Below, one piece after another: positions 1-9,595 of a DNA stretch of 64,000 nt. Under the pieces are notes generated by a model. That model searched no databases. It was given only the letters and a program-made list of their open reading frames with translations, and was not told where the DNA came from. Location of the stretch: assembly GCA_900110395.1 (NCBI GenBank), contig FODP01000006.1, forward strand, positions 168,821 to 232,820, given 5' to 3'. Every line of letters starts with the position of its first letter. Position 1 is the stretch's first letter. A program made the position numbers and the translations under genes. Source of the DNA: Rhodospirillales bacterium URHD0017. Its GTDB lineage: Bacteria > Pseudomonadota > Alphaproteobacteria > Reyranellales > Reyranellaceae.

Positions 1-91
1 CCCCGCTAGGGGAGAGGCTGGGTGGGGGGTTACAGACACCCTTCGTTGCCCCCTCACCTGGCCTCTCCCCCCAGCGGGGGAGAGGAATCCG
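1..91. repeat. REP-like palindromic element, copy 1 (left end at window edge)
   Basis: The first ~90 bases hold two facing GC-rich inverted repeats: a gctaggggagagg type arm, a short spacer, then a cctctcccc...gcgggggagagg arm. The same architecture recurs six more times in the window. The element lies immediately upstream of the alpha-E gene. It is non-coding, and its left end may extend outside the window. Confidence 0.8.
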
Positions 92-110
92 AGAAGCAAG
101 CGAGCTGCCC

Positions 111-1046
111 ATGCTGAGCAGCACCGCCAAGAACCTCTACTGGATGGGCCGCTACCTGCAGCGCGCCAAGTCGACGGCGCGGCTGATCGAGGCGACGCAG
201 CGCATGGCCCTGCAGTCGCGCGGCGAGGAAGCGGCCGGCGTGGCGCTGATCTTCGGCATGGAGGACGAGTTCCGCCAACAGCAGCAGCAGTCGAGCGGCC
301 GGCTGCCGAGCCTCATCGACTTCCTGGTGATCGACGAGAACAACCCGTCCTCGCTGGTGAGCTCGATCGGCGCTGCCCGGCGCAACGCCCGCGAGGAGCG
401 CAACAACATCACGGTCGACGTCTGGGAGAGCCTGAACGGCCTGTGGCTGGAGCTGAGCGAGCGCCTGCGCGGCAACCGCGCCCTGCTCGACCGCGGCGCC
501 CTGATCGAATCGGTGAAGAAGCAGGCGGTCATGATCTTTGGTGCGGCGCAAGTGACCCTGCTGCGCGACGAAGCCTACAACTTCCTGCAGCTCGGCGCTT
601 TCCTCGAGCGCGCCGACAACACCGCGCGCATCCTCGACGTGAAGTTCCATGTGCTGCGGCCGGACGGCAGCCCGCATGCGCAGGAGCTCGACTACTTCGC
701 CTGGTCCGAGGTGCTGGCCTGTATCGGCGCGGTGCGCACCTATCGGCGCATCTATCGCAGCGCCCTCGATCCCACGAAGGTCGCCGAGCTGATGATGCTG
801 CGCCGCGACGTGCCGCGCTCGGTGCATCACTGCCTGCGGATGGTCGATCTCAGCATGCGCGAGCTCGCCGAGGCCTACGGCGCGCGCGGCGAGGCCGATC
901 GCCTGGCCGGCGAGCTGCACGCCCGCCTGCGCTACACCCGCATCGACCAGGTGTTCGAGATGGGCCTCAACAAGTTCTTGGGCGGCGTGCGCGGCAACAT
1001 CGCCACCTTGTCCGACGAAATCGGCCGCCAGTTCCTGCTGGACTGA
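111..1046 (+). CDS. alpha-E domain-containing protein (DUF403)
   Basis: The 311-residue product opens with LSSTAKNLYWMGRYLQRA and is predicted to be almost entirely alpha-helical, with repeated NTAR/ERADNTAR-type helices, as expected for an alpha-E domain protein. The family usually sits with a circularly permuted ATP-grasp enzyme and a transglutaminase-like protein, a set thought to act in peptide modification, though its substrate is unknown. Here the transglutaminase-like gene follows after 6 bases, so the two are co-transcribed. The ATP-grasp partner is not in the window; a REP element occupies the upstream side. The length is typical and the start is the first ATG after the repeat. Confidence 0.88.
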   Translation: MLSSTAKNLYWMGRYLQRAKSTARLIEATQRMALQSRGEEAAGVALIFGMEDEFRQQQQQSSGRLPSLIDFLVIDENNPSSLVSSIGAARRNAREERNNITVDVWESLNGLWLELSERLRGNRALLDRGALIESVKKQAVMIFGAAQVTLLRDEAYNFLQLGAFLERADNTARILDVKFHVLRPDGSPHAQELDYFAWSEVLACIGAVRTYRRIYRSALDPTKVAELMMLRRDVPRSVHHCLRMVDLSMRELAEAYGARGEADRLAGELHARLRYTRIDQVFEMGLNKFLGGVRGNIATLSDEIGRQFLLD

Positions 1047-1052
1047 CCAACC

Positions 1053-1871
1053 ATGCGCCTCTCCGTCCATCACGCCACGCGCTTCGAGTTCGACCAGCCG
1101 TCGGGCCATTCGATCCACGACGTGCGGCTGACGCCCAAGCCCGCGACCGGCCAGCGCCTGATCTCCTGGCGCATCGACGGGCCGGGCAAGCGCTCGGAGT
1201 GGCTCGACGGCCACGGCAACCAGGTCACGACCTTCTCGGTGGCGCACCAGCACGACCACGTCGAGATCGTGGTCCACGGCGTCTATGAATACATCGGCGG
1301 CGACCAGTGGCTGCGTTATGCCGAGACGCCGACCCTGCCGGCGCCCTTCTGGCTGCGCAACACCGGCCTGGCGCGCCACGATGCAAGCTTCGATCCGTTG
1401 ATCGACGGCCTCGCCGAACGGGCCAACGCACCCACCAGGCGCGTCGAAGTCCTGCACGAGCTGATGAAGCGCGTCTGTCAGCGCATCGTCTACAAGAGCG
1501 GCGTCTCGACCGTCGACACGACTGCCGCCGAGGCGCTGGCACGCGGCGCCGGCGTCGCGCAGGACCAGGCGCATGTCTTCGTCGCCGCCTGTCGTCGCCT
1601 CGGCGTGCCGGCACGCTATGTCAGCGGCTACCTGCGCAACGACGATCCCGACCTGCATGTCGGCCGCACCAGCCATTCCTGGGCCGAGGCCTGGATGCCG
1701 GGCCTGGAATGGGTCGGCTTCGACCCGGCCAACGACATCAGCCCACGCGGCGACAGCCTCAGGGTCGCGGTCGGCCTCGACTATCGTGATGCAGCACCGG
1801 TCAGCGGCCGACGCGTCGGTTTCGGCGATGCCAAGATGAGCGTCGAGGCGTCGATCAGATTAATTGAGTAG
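1053..1871 (+). CDS. transglutaminase-like protein with catalytic Cys replaced by Ala
   Basis: The 272-residue protein has the N-terminal beta domain of the bacterial transglutaminase group (MRLSVHHATRFEF) and a C-terminal papain-like core. The His site (TSHSWAEAW) and Asp site (GFDPAND) are intact. The nucleophile motif, normally GVCQD.AH, reads GVAQDQAH, with Ala169 encoded by GCG at 1557-1559. Unless another residue substitutes, the protein should not catalyse acyl transfer or proteolysis. It lies 6 bases after the alpha-E gene, the usual partner, so a binding or scaffolding role in that system is an inference. A sequencing error is possible but would need two base changes (GCG to TGC or TGT). 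Confidence 0.9.
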   Translation: MRLSVHHATRFEFDQPSGHSIHDVRLTPKPATGQRLISWRIDGPGKRSEWLDGHGNQVTTFSVAHQHDHVEIVVHGVYEYIGGDQWLRYAETPTLPAPFWLRNTGLARHDASFDPLIDGLAERANAPTRRVEVLHELMKRVCQRIVYKSGVSTVDTTAAEALARGAGVAQDQAHVFVAACRRLGVPARYVSGYLRNDDPDLHVGRTSHSWAEAWMPGLEWVGFDPANDISPRGDSLRVAVGLDYRDAAPVSGRRVGFGDAKMSVEASIRLIE

Positions 1872-1877
1872 CCAAGC

Positions 1878-2102
1878 TCAGGCGTCGACGAGGCCGAAGC
1901 GTCTCTCGATTCGATCGAGCCGGTTATCCATGCGATCCATGCGTGCGGCATGGTTGGCCAACTCGACATGGACGCGCGCGAGATTGGTCTCGACCGAACT
2001 TACACGCCGGACGAGTTCGTCAAGCCTGCTCTCGACGCGATCCAGGCTTCCACGCATCTCTCGCAGGAGCGCCAGAATGAGGTTGTCGGGTTGGTCGGTC
2101 AT
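1878..2102 (-). CDS. small coiled-coil protein, unknown function
   Basis: This 74-residue protein starts MTDQPDNLILALLREMRG. It has a continuous heptad-like pattern (VESRLDELVRRV, METNL-type repeats, MDRMDNRLDRIERR), so a single long coiled coil is expected. There is no signal peptide or membrane segment. The frame extends further upstream to 2522, but that part overlaps the aminotransferase leader and has no coding character, so the ATG at 2102 is preferred. The gene is convergent with the transglutaminase-like gene, 6 bases away. Small helical proteins of this type are common in alphaproteobacteria next to metabolic genes. Function is not recognisable. Confidence 0.65.
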   Translation of the reverse strand: MTDQPDNLILALLREMRGSLDRVESRLDELVRRVSSVETNLARVHVELANHAARMDRMDNRLDRIERRFGLVDA

Positions 2103-2112
2103 GACCGTGTGA

Positions 2113-3486
<1,374 letters not shown>

Positions 3487-3511
3487 AAGCGGCAACCTGA
3501 CGGACCAAGTG

Positions 3512-3548
3512 ACGGCCCGCCGCGTCGCGCTGCGGGCCGTTCTTTTTG
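3512..3548 (+). terminator. Rho-independent terminator after aminotransferase
   Basis: The arms ACGGCCCGC (3512-3520) and GCGGGCCGT (3532-3540) form a 9-bp GC-rich stem, followed directly by TCTTTTTG. It lies 25 bases after the aminotransferase stop. Confidence 0.88.
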
Positions 3549-3700
3549 TGGCGGAAAGAATCTTCCCCCGCCGGCGCATTGACTCACCCCCTCGGGGGTG
3601 AAAGCATTTCGAGGACAAGACTTCGCTCCGGCCGAGCTCCGTAGCGACCACGTCCGGAGCCTTTGTGCGCAAGAGAACGCGCAACCAGGAGGACGTTGTC

Positions 3701-5776
3701 ATGGCCGACATCAAATCCGAGACCATCACTGGAGGCAGACCAGGCAGCGGCGCGCATCGCGTGGTGGCGCTGTGCGGGCCGTATCTCTCGGGCAAGACCA
3801 GCCTGCTCGAGAGCATCCTCTACGCCACGGGGGCCATCGGCCGGCGCGGTTCGACGCGCGCAGGCACCTCGATCGGCGACGGTGCCGCCGAAGCGCGCAA
3901 GCGCGGCATGGGCACCGAGATCAACGTCGCCTCGGTCGACTATCTTGGCGATCAATGGACCTTCCTCGACGTCCCTGGCTCGATCGAGTTCCAGCACGAT
4001 GCTTTCGCGGCGCTCGCGGTGAGCGACGCGGCCGTGCTGGTCTGCGAGCCCTCGCCCGAGCGCGTCGTGGCGCTGACGCCGCTCCTGAAATTCATCGAAG
4101 ACCACCACATCCCCCACGTCATCTTCATCAACAAGATCGATTCCGCCGAGGTCCGCGTGCGCGACATGCTGTCGGCGCTGCAGTCCATCTCGTCGCGCAA
4201 GCTGCTGCTGCGCCAGGTGCCGATCCGCCAGACCGCGAGCGACGGCAGCGACGAGACGGTGGGCTATGTCGACCTCGTGAGCGAGCGCGCCTATCGCTAC
4301 AAGTCGAGCGGCGCCTCCGACCTGATCGAGATGCCGGCCGAGATCCTGCCGCGTGAGAGCGAAGCCCGCCGCGAGATGCTGGAGACACTGTCGGAGTTCG
4401 ACGACCAGCTCCTCGAACAGCTCATCGAGGACATCGCGCCCGAGAAGTCGCTGATCTACCGCGACCTGCATGACGAGTTCGGCGCCGACCAGATCTCGCC
4501 CGTCCTGCTGGGCGCCGGCGATCGCGAGAACGGCGTGCGCCGGCTGCTCAAGGCGCTGCGCCATGACACGCCAACCGTCGCCGAGACCGCCAAGCGGCGC
4601 GCCCTGCCCTCCAATGGCGTGGCCATGGCCGAGTGCTTCAAGGTCCTGCACCAGAGCCATGCCGGCAAGCTGTCGCTCTGCCGCGTCTGGTCGGGCAGCC
4701 TGGTCGAGGGTCAGAGCGTCGGCGGTCAGCGCATCGGCACGCTGCTGCGGCCGTTCGGCCAGCGCCTCGACAAGATCAGCGAAGCCAAGGCCGGCGAGAT
4801 CGTGGCGCTGGCCAAGGTCGATGCGTTGTCAGGCGGCCAGTCGCTGGCGGCCGCGGGCATCGCCGCGACCGAGGACTTCCCCAAGGCCGACCCGCCGGTG
4901 TTCGCGCTGTCGCTCCGGGCGAAGAACCGCAACGACGAGGTCAAGCTCTCGGGCGCCCTGCACAAGATCGTCGAGGAGGACCCGTCGCTCAGCTTCGAGG
5001 CGCGCGGCGAGACCCACGAGCTCCTGATCAGGGGCCAGGGTGAGATGCATCTCAAGGTCGCGGTCGACAAGCTCGCCGGCCGCTACAACGTCGCGGTCGA
5101 CACCGAGACCCCGCGCGTCGCCTACCGCGAGACCATCCAGGGCGGCAGCCAGCAGCACGCCCGCTACAAGCGCCAGACCGGCGGCCACGGCCAGTTCGCC
5201 GACATCAAGGTCGAGATCAAGCCCTTGCCGCGCGGCTCGGGCTTCCGCTTCGTCGACAAGGTCGTGGGCGGCGTGGTGCCGCGCAACTTCATCCCGGCTG
5301 TCGAGGAGGGCCTGGTCGACTACCTGAAGGAAGGCCCGCTCGGCCAGCCGGTGGTCGACCTCGAGGTCACGCTGTTCGATGGCCAGTACCACTCTGTCGA
5401 CAGCTCGGAAATGTCGTTCAAGATGGCGGCGCGCATCGCCATGAGCGAGGCCATGCCCAAGTGCAAGCCGGTGCTGCTGGAACCCATTCTCAAGGTCACG
5501 GTGGCTGCGCCCAACGACGCCACGCCACGCATCCAGCGCCTGATCTCCGGCCGCCGCGGCCAGCTTCTGGGCTACGACGCGCGCGAGGGTTGGAACGGCT
5601 GGGACGAGGTATCGGCGTTGATGCCCGAAGCCGAGATCGCCGACATGATCGTCGAGATCCGCTCGGTCACCCAGGGCGTCGGCACCTTCCGCACCGAGTT
5701 CGACCATCTGCAGGAGCTGGTCGGACGCACCGCGGACCGTATCGTCGAGGAGACCAAGAAGCGCGCGGCTGCATAG
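3701..5776 (+). CDS. elongation factor G-like GTPase (EF-G paralogue)
   Basis: The 691-residue protein has all five EF-G domains. The P-loop is GPYLSGKTS (residues 26-34), the NKID guanine motif is present, the domain IV tip reads YHSVDSSEMSFKMAAR, and domain V ends with the QGVGTFRTEFDHLQEL segment. It departs from canonical FusA in the switch II motif: DTPGH is DVPGS (residues 90-94), so the catalytic His is Ser. The usual AHIDAGKTT P-loop is also altered. This marks the EF-G-like paralogue group often found beside true EF-G in alphaproteobacteria, not the housekeeping factor. Start at 3701 follows AGGAGG; an upstream in-frame GTG at 3665 is less likely. Confidence 0.9.
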   Translation: MADIKSETITGGRPGSGAHRVVALCGPYLSGKTSLLESILYATGAIGRRGSTRAGTSIGDGAAEARKRGMGTEINVASVDYLGDQWTFLDVPGSIEFQHDAFAALAVSDAAVLVCEPSPERVVALTPLLKFIEDHHIPHVIFINKIDSAEVRVRDMLSALQSISSRKLLLRQVPIRQTASDGSDETVGYVDLVSERAYRYKSSGASDLIEMPAEILPRESEARREMLETLSEFDDQLLEQLIEDIAPEKSLIYRDLHDEFGADQISPVLLGAGDRENGVRRLLKALRHDTPTVAETAKRRALPSNGVAMAECFKVLHQSHAGKLSLCRVWSGSLVEGQSVGGQRIGTLLRPFGQRLDKISEAKAGEIVALAKVDALSGGQSLAAAGIAATEDFPKADPPVFALSLRAKNRNDEVKLSGALHKIVEEDPSLSFEARGETHELLIRGQGEMHLKVAVDKLAGRYNVAVDTETPRVAYRETIQGGSQQHARYKRQTGGHGQFADIKVEIKPLPRGSGFRFVDKVVGGVVPRNFIPAVEEGLVDYLKEGPLGQPVVDLEVTLFDGQYHSVDSSEMSFKMAARIAMSEAMPKCKPVLLEPILKVTVAAPNDATPRIQRLISGRRGQLLGYDAREGWNGWDEVSALMPEAEIADMIVEIRSVTQGVGTFRTEFDHLQELVGRTADRIVEETKKRAAA

Positions 5777-5799
5777 GCCCTCACCATCCTCACAAGGCA

Positions 5800-5830
5800 G
5801 TGAAGCCGCCTTCGGGCGGCTTCTCTCGTC
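5800..5830 (+). terminator. hairpin terminator after EF-G paralogue
   Basis: A perfect 9-bp stem GAAGCCGCC/GGCGGCTTC with a TTCG tetraloop (5800-5821) is followed by a pyrimidine-rich TCTCGTCT tail. The U-tract is weak, but it lies right after the EF-G gene and before the ribosome-binding site of the next gene. Confidence 0.7.
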
Positions 5831-5884
5831 TGGGGAGGGCCCCCATACTTGTCCCGTGGAATGGCTCCACAGGAGATGGATCTC

Positions 5885-6319
5885 ATGTTCAATAGAAGGG
5901 CCATGATGGTGGGCGGCCTGGTGATGGCCACCGCACCGTCATTGACCCGCATCGCGCAGGCCCAGTCTGGGAAGCCGATGCTGGTGTTCGTCGGTCACGA
6001 ACTTTGAGGCGGCTGCAAGATCTGGCGTGCCCAGTCTGAACCCGACTTCGTCAAGTCGGATGCGGCCAAGAAGCTCGCCTATCGCATCGTACATCCGGCC
6101 AACCAGACGCTGGTGCTGAAGGAAGAGAACTGGCCCGCCGATTCGCTATGGGTCCGGACCGCTTTCCTCGACAGCGACGAGGGCAAGTCGCGTCCCGACG
6201 CGACGCCACGCTTCATCCTCGCCCAGAACGGCAAGGTCATTCTTGCAGTCACCGGCAATGCCGGCTGGAAGGACAAGATGTGGCCCAGGATCCAGGAAGT
6301 GACCGGGACCAAGGCCTAG
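5885..6319 (+). CDS. predicted exported selenoprotein, SoxS-like thioredoxin fold, UGGC motif (TGA = Sec41)
   Basis: Read through one in-frame TGA (6005-6007), the gene encodes 144 residues. An N-terminal RR-containing signal (MFNRRAMMVGG... ending AQA) is followed by a thioredoxin-fold domain. The TGA falls at the first position of the redox motif: HEL-U-GGCKIW, i.e. U41-G-G-C44. Downstream are the cis-Pro motif TPRFIL and the GWKDKMWPRI helix, as in periplasmic SoxS-type thioredoxins. The neighbouring paralogue at 6536 aligns along the whole length with Ser-Glu-Pro-Cys at this site. Start 5885 follows AGGAG with 9-base spacing. Coding character is maintained on both sides of the TGA, and a SECIS-like hairpin follows it. 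The alternative is a nonsense pseudogene. Confidence 0.75.
6018..6037 (+). promoter_or_regulatory. SECIS-like hairpin directing selenocysteine insertion
   Basis: Counting U of the UGA (6005) as 1, A14-U33, G15-C32 and A16-U31 pair. U17 (6021) is bulged, then C18-G30, U19-A29, G20-C28 and G21-C27 pair around the loop CGUGC, which places G23 and U24 (6027-6028) in the apical loop. Bulged U17 with loop G23-U24 is exactly the SelB-recognition pattern known from E. coli fdhF. It is seen directly in the sequence; function is inferred. Confidence 0.7.
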
Positions 6320-6350
6320 TCGGCGGCGTTTCTCTCCCCCTCCTCTTACC

Positions 6351-6448
6351 CCTCCCCCCCGCTAGGGGGAGAGGTTGGGTGAGGGGGCTGCGCACATCGA
6401 TGCCCCCTCACCTAGCCTCTCCCCCTAGCGGGGGAGAGGAACATGAGG
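6351..6448. repeat. REP-like palindromic element, copy 2
   Basis: Two facing inverted repeats (ccccgctagggggagagg and cctctccccctagcggggg) flank a spacer and end in gaggaacatgagg. It lies between the predicted selenoprotein gene and its paralogue. Confidence 0.88.
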
Positions 6449-6535
6449 GTTTTAGTGGGCCGCCGCTGCCTTTTCCTCCCTATGACCTTGGATCATATTG
6501 ACCCCGTGGAGCGTTCCACGGGGGGATGAAGTCGT

Positions 6536-6982
6536 ATGGTCCTGAGACGTTTCTCGATGGCGGCCGTGGCGACGGCCGCTGCGATGCTGTGCGTATCGGT
6601 CGTTGAAGCGCAAACACCCGCCGCCAGGAGCGCGCGCCCGGTTCTGGTCCTCGTCTGTCACGACCAGTCGGAGCCGTGCAAGACCTGGCGCACCCAGTGG
6701 CAGCCGCTGTTCGCCGGCTCCCCCGCCTCCAAGATGATCGACCTCCGCACCATCAACACGCCCACGGCCAAGGCGATGGCGCAACCCGCTGCCTGGCCCG
6801 CCGACCTGCGCTGGCTGCTCGACACTTTCCTGATGAGCCAGCAGGGCGCATGGGAGGAGTACGAAACGCCGCGCTTCTTCCTGCTGCAGAATGGCTCGGT
6901 CACGGCCAGCACCGCCGGCAACAACGGCTGGCGCGAGTACATGTGGCCGACGATCCTCGACATCACGAACACCAAACCCTAG
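6536..6982 (+). CDS. exported SoxS-like thioredoxin-fold protein, Ser-x-x-Cys variant
   Basis: The 148-residue protein begins with a twin-Arg-type signal (MVLRRFSMAAVATAAA...VEAQ), so it is periplasmic. The redox region reads VCHDQSEPCKTW: Ser45-Glu-Pro-Cys48 stands where thioredoxins carry CxxC and where the upstream paralogue carries UxxC. An additional Cys41 precedes it. The cis-Pro segment TPRFFLLQNG and the final GWREYMWPTIL helix match the paralogue closely, so the pair arose by tandem duplication. A GGGGGG stretch ~10 bases upstream supports the ATG at 6536. Loss of the first Cys suggests altered chemistry, for example monothiol activity. The partner is unknown. Confidence 0.85.
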   Translation: MVLRRFSMAAVATAAAMLCVSVVEAQTPAARSARPVLVLVCHDQSEPCKTWRTQWQPLFAGSPASKMIDLRTINTPTAKAMAQPAAWPADLRWLLDTFLMSQQGAWEEYETPRFFLLQNGSVTASTAGNNGWREYMWPTILDITNTKP

Positions 6983-6998
6983 CCACCTGGAGGCTGCC

Positions 6999-7511
6999 AT
7001 GGCCAACGAGCTGTTCCGCAGTCAACTCGCGTCCTACGCGGCGGTGCATCGCGACTGGCGTAACAAGGCGACCCACTTCGTCGGCATCCCGATCATCGTC
7101 TTCTCGTTGCTGCTGATCCTCTCGCTGTGGCGCTTCGAGGTCGGCGACCGCCAATGGACGATGTCGCTCGCCATCACCATCGTGGCGGTGCTGGGCTGGA
7201 TGGCGCTCGATCTCGGCATCGGCATCGCCATGGCCCTTATCATGGCGGCCGCCTGGTACGCCGCCGAGGCCTTCGCCGGCGCGCTGGGCTCGGCGCAGGC
7301 CGTGTGGATCGCCTTCATCGCCCTGTTCGTCGGCGGCTGGGTGCTGCAGTTCCTCGGCCATCACTACGAGGGCAAGCGGCCGGCGCTGGTCGACAACATC
7401 TTCCAGGCCTTCATCGGGCCGATGTTCCTGGTCGCCGAGGCCATGGTAGTGATGGGCCAGCGGCGCGATCTTGCCGACGCCATGGGCGAGGGTGACGTCA
7501 CGGCGCGGTGA
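6999..7511 (+). CDS. DUF962 / Mpo1-like membrane protein
   Basis: The 170-residue protein starts MANELFRSQLASYAAVHRDW, followed by the conserved N-KATHFVGIP motif and several hydrophobic helices, with GHHYEGKRPALVDN near the C-terminus. These are the family's conserved His residues, which in yeast Mpo1 bind iron for 2-hydroxy fatty acid oxidation. A matching reaction in bacteria is only inferred. It lies in the inner membrane. The start at 6999 has TGGAGG 7 bases upstream and sits 17 bases after the thioredoxin-like gene, so co-transcription is likely, with no obvious functional link. Confidence 0.85.
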   Translation: MANELFRSQLASYAAVHRDWRNKATHFVGIPIIVFSLLLILSLWRFEVGDRQWTMSLAITIVAVLGWMALDLGIGIAMALIMAAAWYAAEAFAGALGSAQAVWIAFIALFVGGWVLQFLGHHYEGKRPALVDNIFQAFIGPMFLVAEAMVVMGQRRDLADAMGEGDVTAR

Positions 7512-7576
7512 GCAGGGTTGATTTGCACCCGCGCTGCCGCGACGCCAGATAAGGCGCGGGTGAAGGAGTTTTAGGC

Positions 7577-8533
<957 letters not shown>

Positions 8534-8614
8534 CGCTGGGCTGCCTTCCTTTGCCTTGCCGCGCCAGCCCGCGCTAAAACGGGCATCGGCCCGCGAGGCC
8601 AGGGAGGATTTTCA

Positions 8615-9577
8615 GTGAAGTTGTACCGCCGTTCCGTGCTTGCCGGCGCCGCCGCGCTGTCGGCATCGCCGAAGGCATTCGCACAGGCGTATCCCAACAA
8701 GCCGATCAAGATCGTCGTGCCCTTCGCCGCCGGCAGCGCCACCGACCTGACGGCGCGCGGGCTTGCCGCCAAGCTGCAGGAGCTTCTGAAGCAGCCCATC
8801 GTCGTCGACGACAAGCCCGGCGCCTCGGGCCAGCTCGGCGCCTCGGCGGTCGCGACGGCGCCGCCCGACGGCTACACGCTGCTGATGGGCACCAACTCGA
8901 CCAACGCGGCCAATCAGGCATTGTTCAAGAAGCTCTCCTACGATCCGGAGAAGGACTTCGTGCCGATCATGCGCTGCGTGACCGGCGTCAACGTGCTGGT
9001 GGTGAACAACGAGCTGCCGATCAAGTCGGTCGCCGAGCTGATCGACTACGCCAAGAAGAATCCCGGCAAGCTGAACTACGCCGAGGCCAGCGCCTCGCAG
9101 CGGCTGTCGGCCGAGATGTTCAACAAGATGGCGGGCGTGAAGATCGAGCGCGTGCCCTACAAGGCAAGCCCCCAGGCGCTGGGCGACGTCATGTCCGGCC
9201 AGTGCCAGCTCATGTTCCCCGACCTGCCGCAAGGCCTGGCGCAGATCGACGCCGGCAAGGTGCGCGGGCTCGGCACCACGGGTCCCCAGCGGACTTCGGT
9301 GGCGCCCAACCTGCCGGCCATTGCCGAGACCGTACCGGGCTATTCGCTGGTCTACTGGCTGGCGGTGTTCGCGCCGGCCGGCACGCCCCAGGACATCCAG
9401 AAGACGCTGGCTGATACCATCGCCGAGGCGCTGAAGGATCCGGCCACCGCCAAGGCCATGACCCAGGGCCGCATGGAGATCTCGCCGCTGCCGCTGGAGC
9501 AGTTCGCCGCCTACGTCAAGGAACAGACAACGTGGTGGATGACCGAGATCAAAGCCGCAGGCATTGAACCAGAATAA
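8615..9577 (+). CDS. Bug-family tripartite tricarboxylate transporter substrate-binding protein
   Basis: The 320-residue periplasmic receptor begins with a Tat/Sec-type signal (MKLYRRSVLAGAAAL...AFA). It carries the family signatures YPNKPIKIVVPFAAG, DDKPGASGQLGA and DGYTLLMGT. It would bind a carboxylate and present it to a TctAB-type permease, but no tctA/tctB lies nearby, as is common for Bug receptors. The start is GTG at 8615 with AGGGAGGA 6 bases upstream. It heads a run of acyl-CoA genes (9596-12992), suggesting uptake or sensing of the acid those enzymes degrade. This link is inferred. Confidence 0.93.
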   Translation: MKLYRRSVLAGAAALSASPKAFAQAYPNKPIKIVVPFAAGSATDLTARGLAAKLQELLKQPIVVDDKPGASGQLGASAVATAPPDGYTLLMGTNSTNAANQALFKKLSYDPEKDFVPIMRCVTGVNVLVVNNELPIKSVAELIDYAKKNPGKLNYAEASASQRLSAEMFNKMAGVKIERVPYKASPQALGDVMSGQCQLMFPDLPQGLAQIDAGKVRGLGTTGPQRTSVAPNLPAIAETVPGYSLVYWLAVFAPAGTPQDIQKTLADTIAEALKDPATAKAMTQGRMEISPLPLEQFAAYVKEQTTWWMTEIKAAGIEPE

Positions 9578-9595
9578 GGGGCCGGAGTGACACCA

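Noticed and set aside
3585..3600. Perfect hairpin CACCCC-CTCG-GGGGTG before the EF-G paralogue as a terminator or REP
   Set aside because: No T-run follows and it lacks the REP arms; the aminotransferase terminator is already at 3512-3548. Its role is unclear.
6005..6007. TGA as an ordinary nonsense mutation (pseudogene)
   Set aside because: Coding character is preserved afterwards, the TGA is exactly at the redox position, and a SECIS-geometry hairpin follows. It is still the main alternative explanation and is kept as such in the finding.
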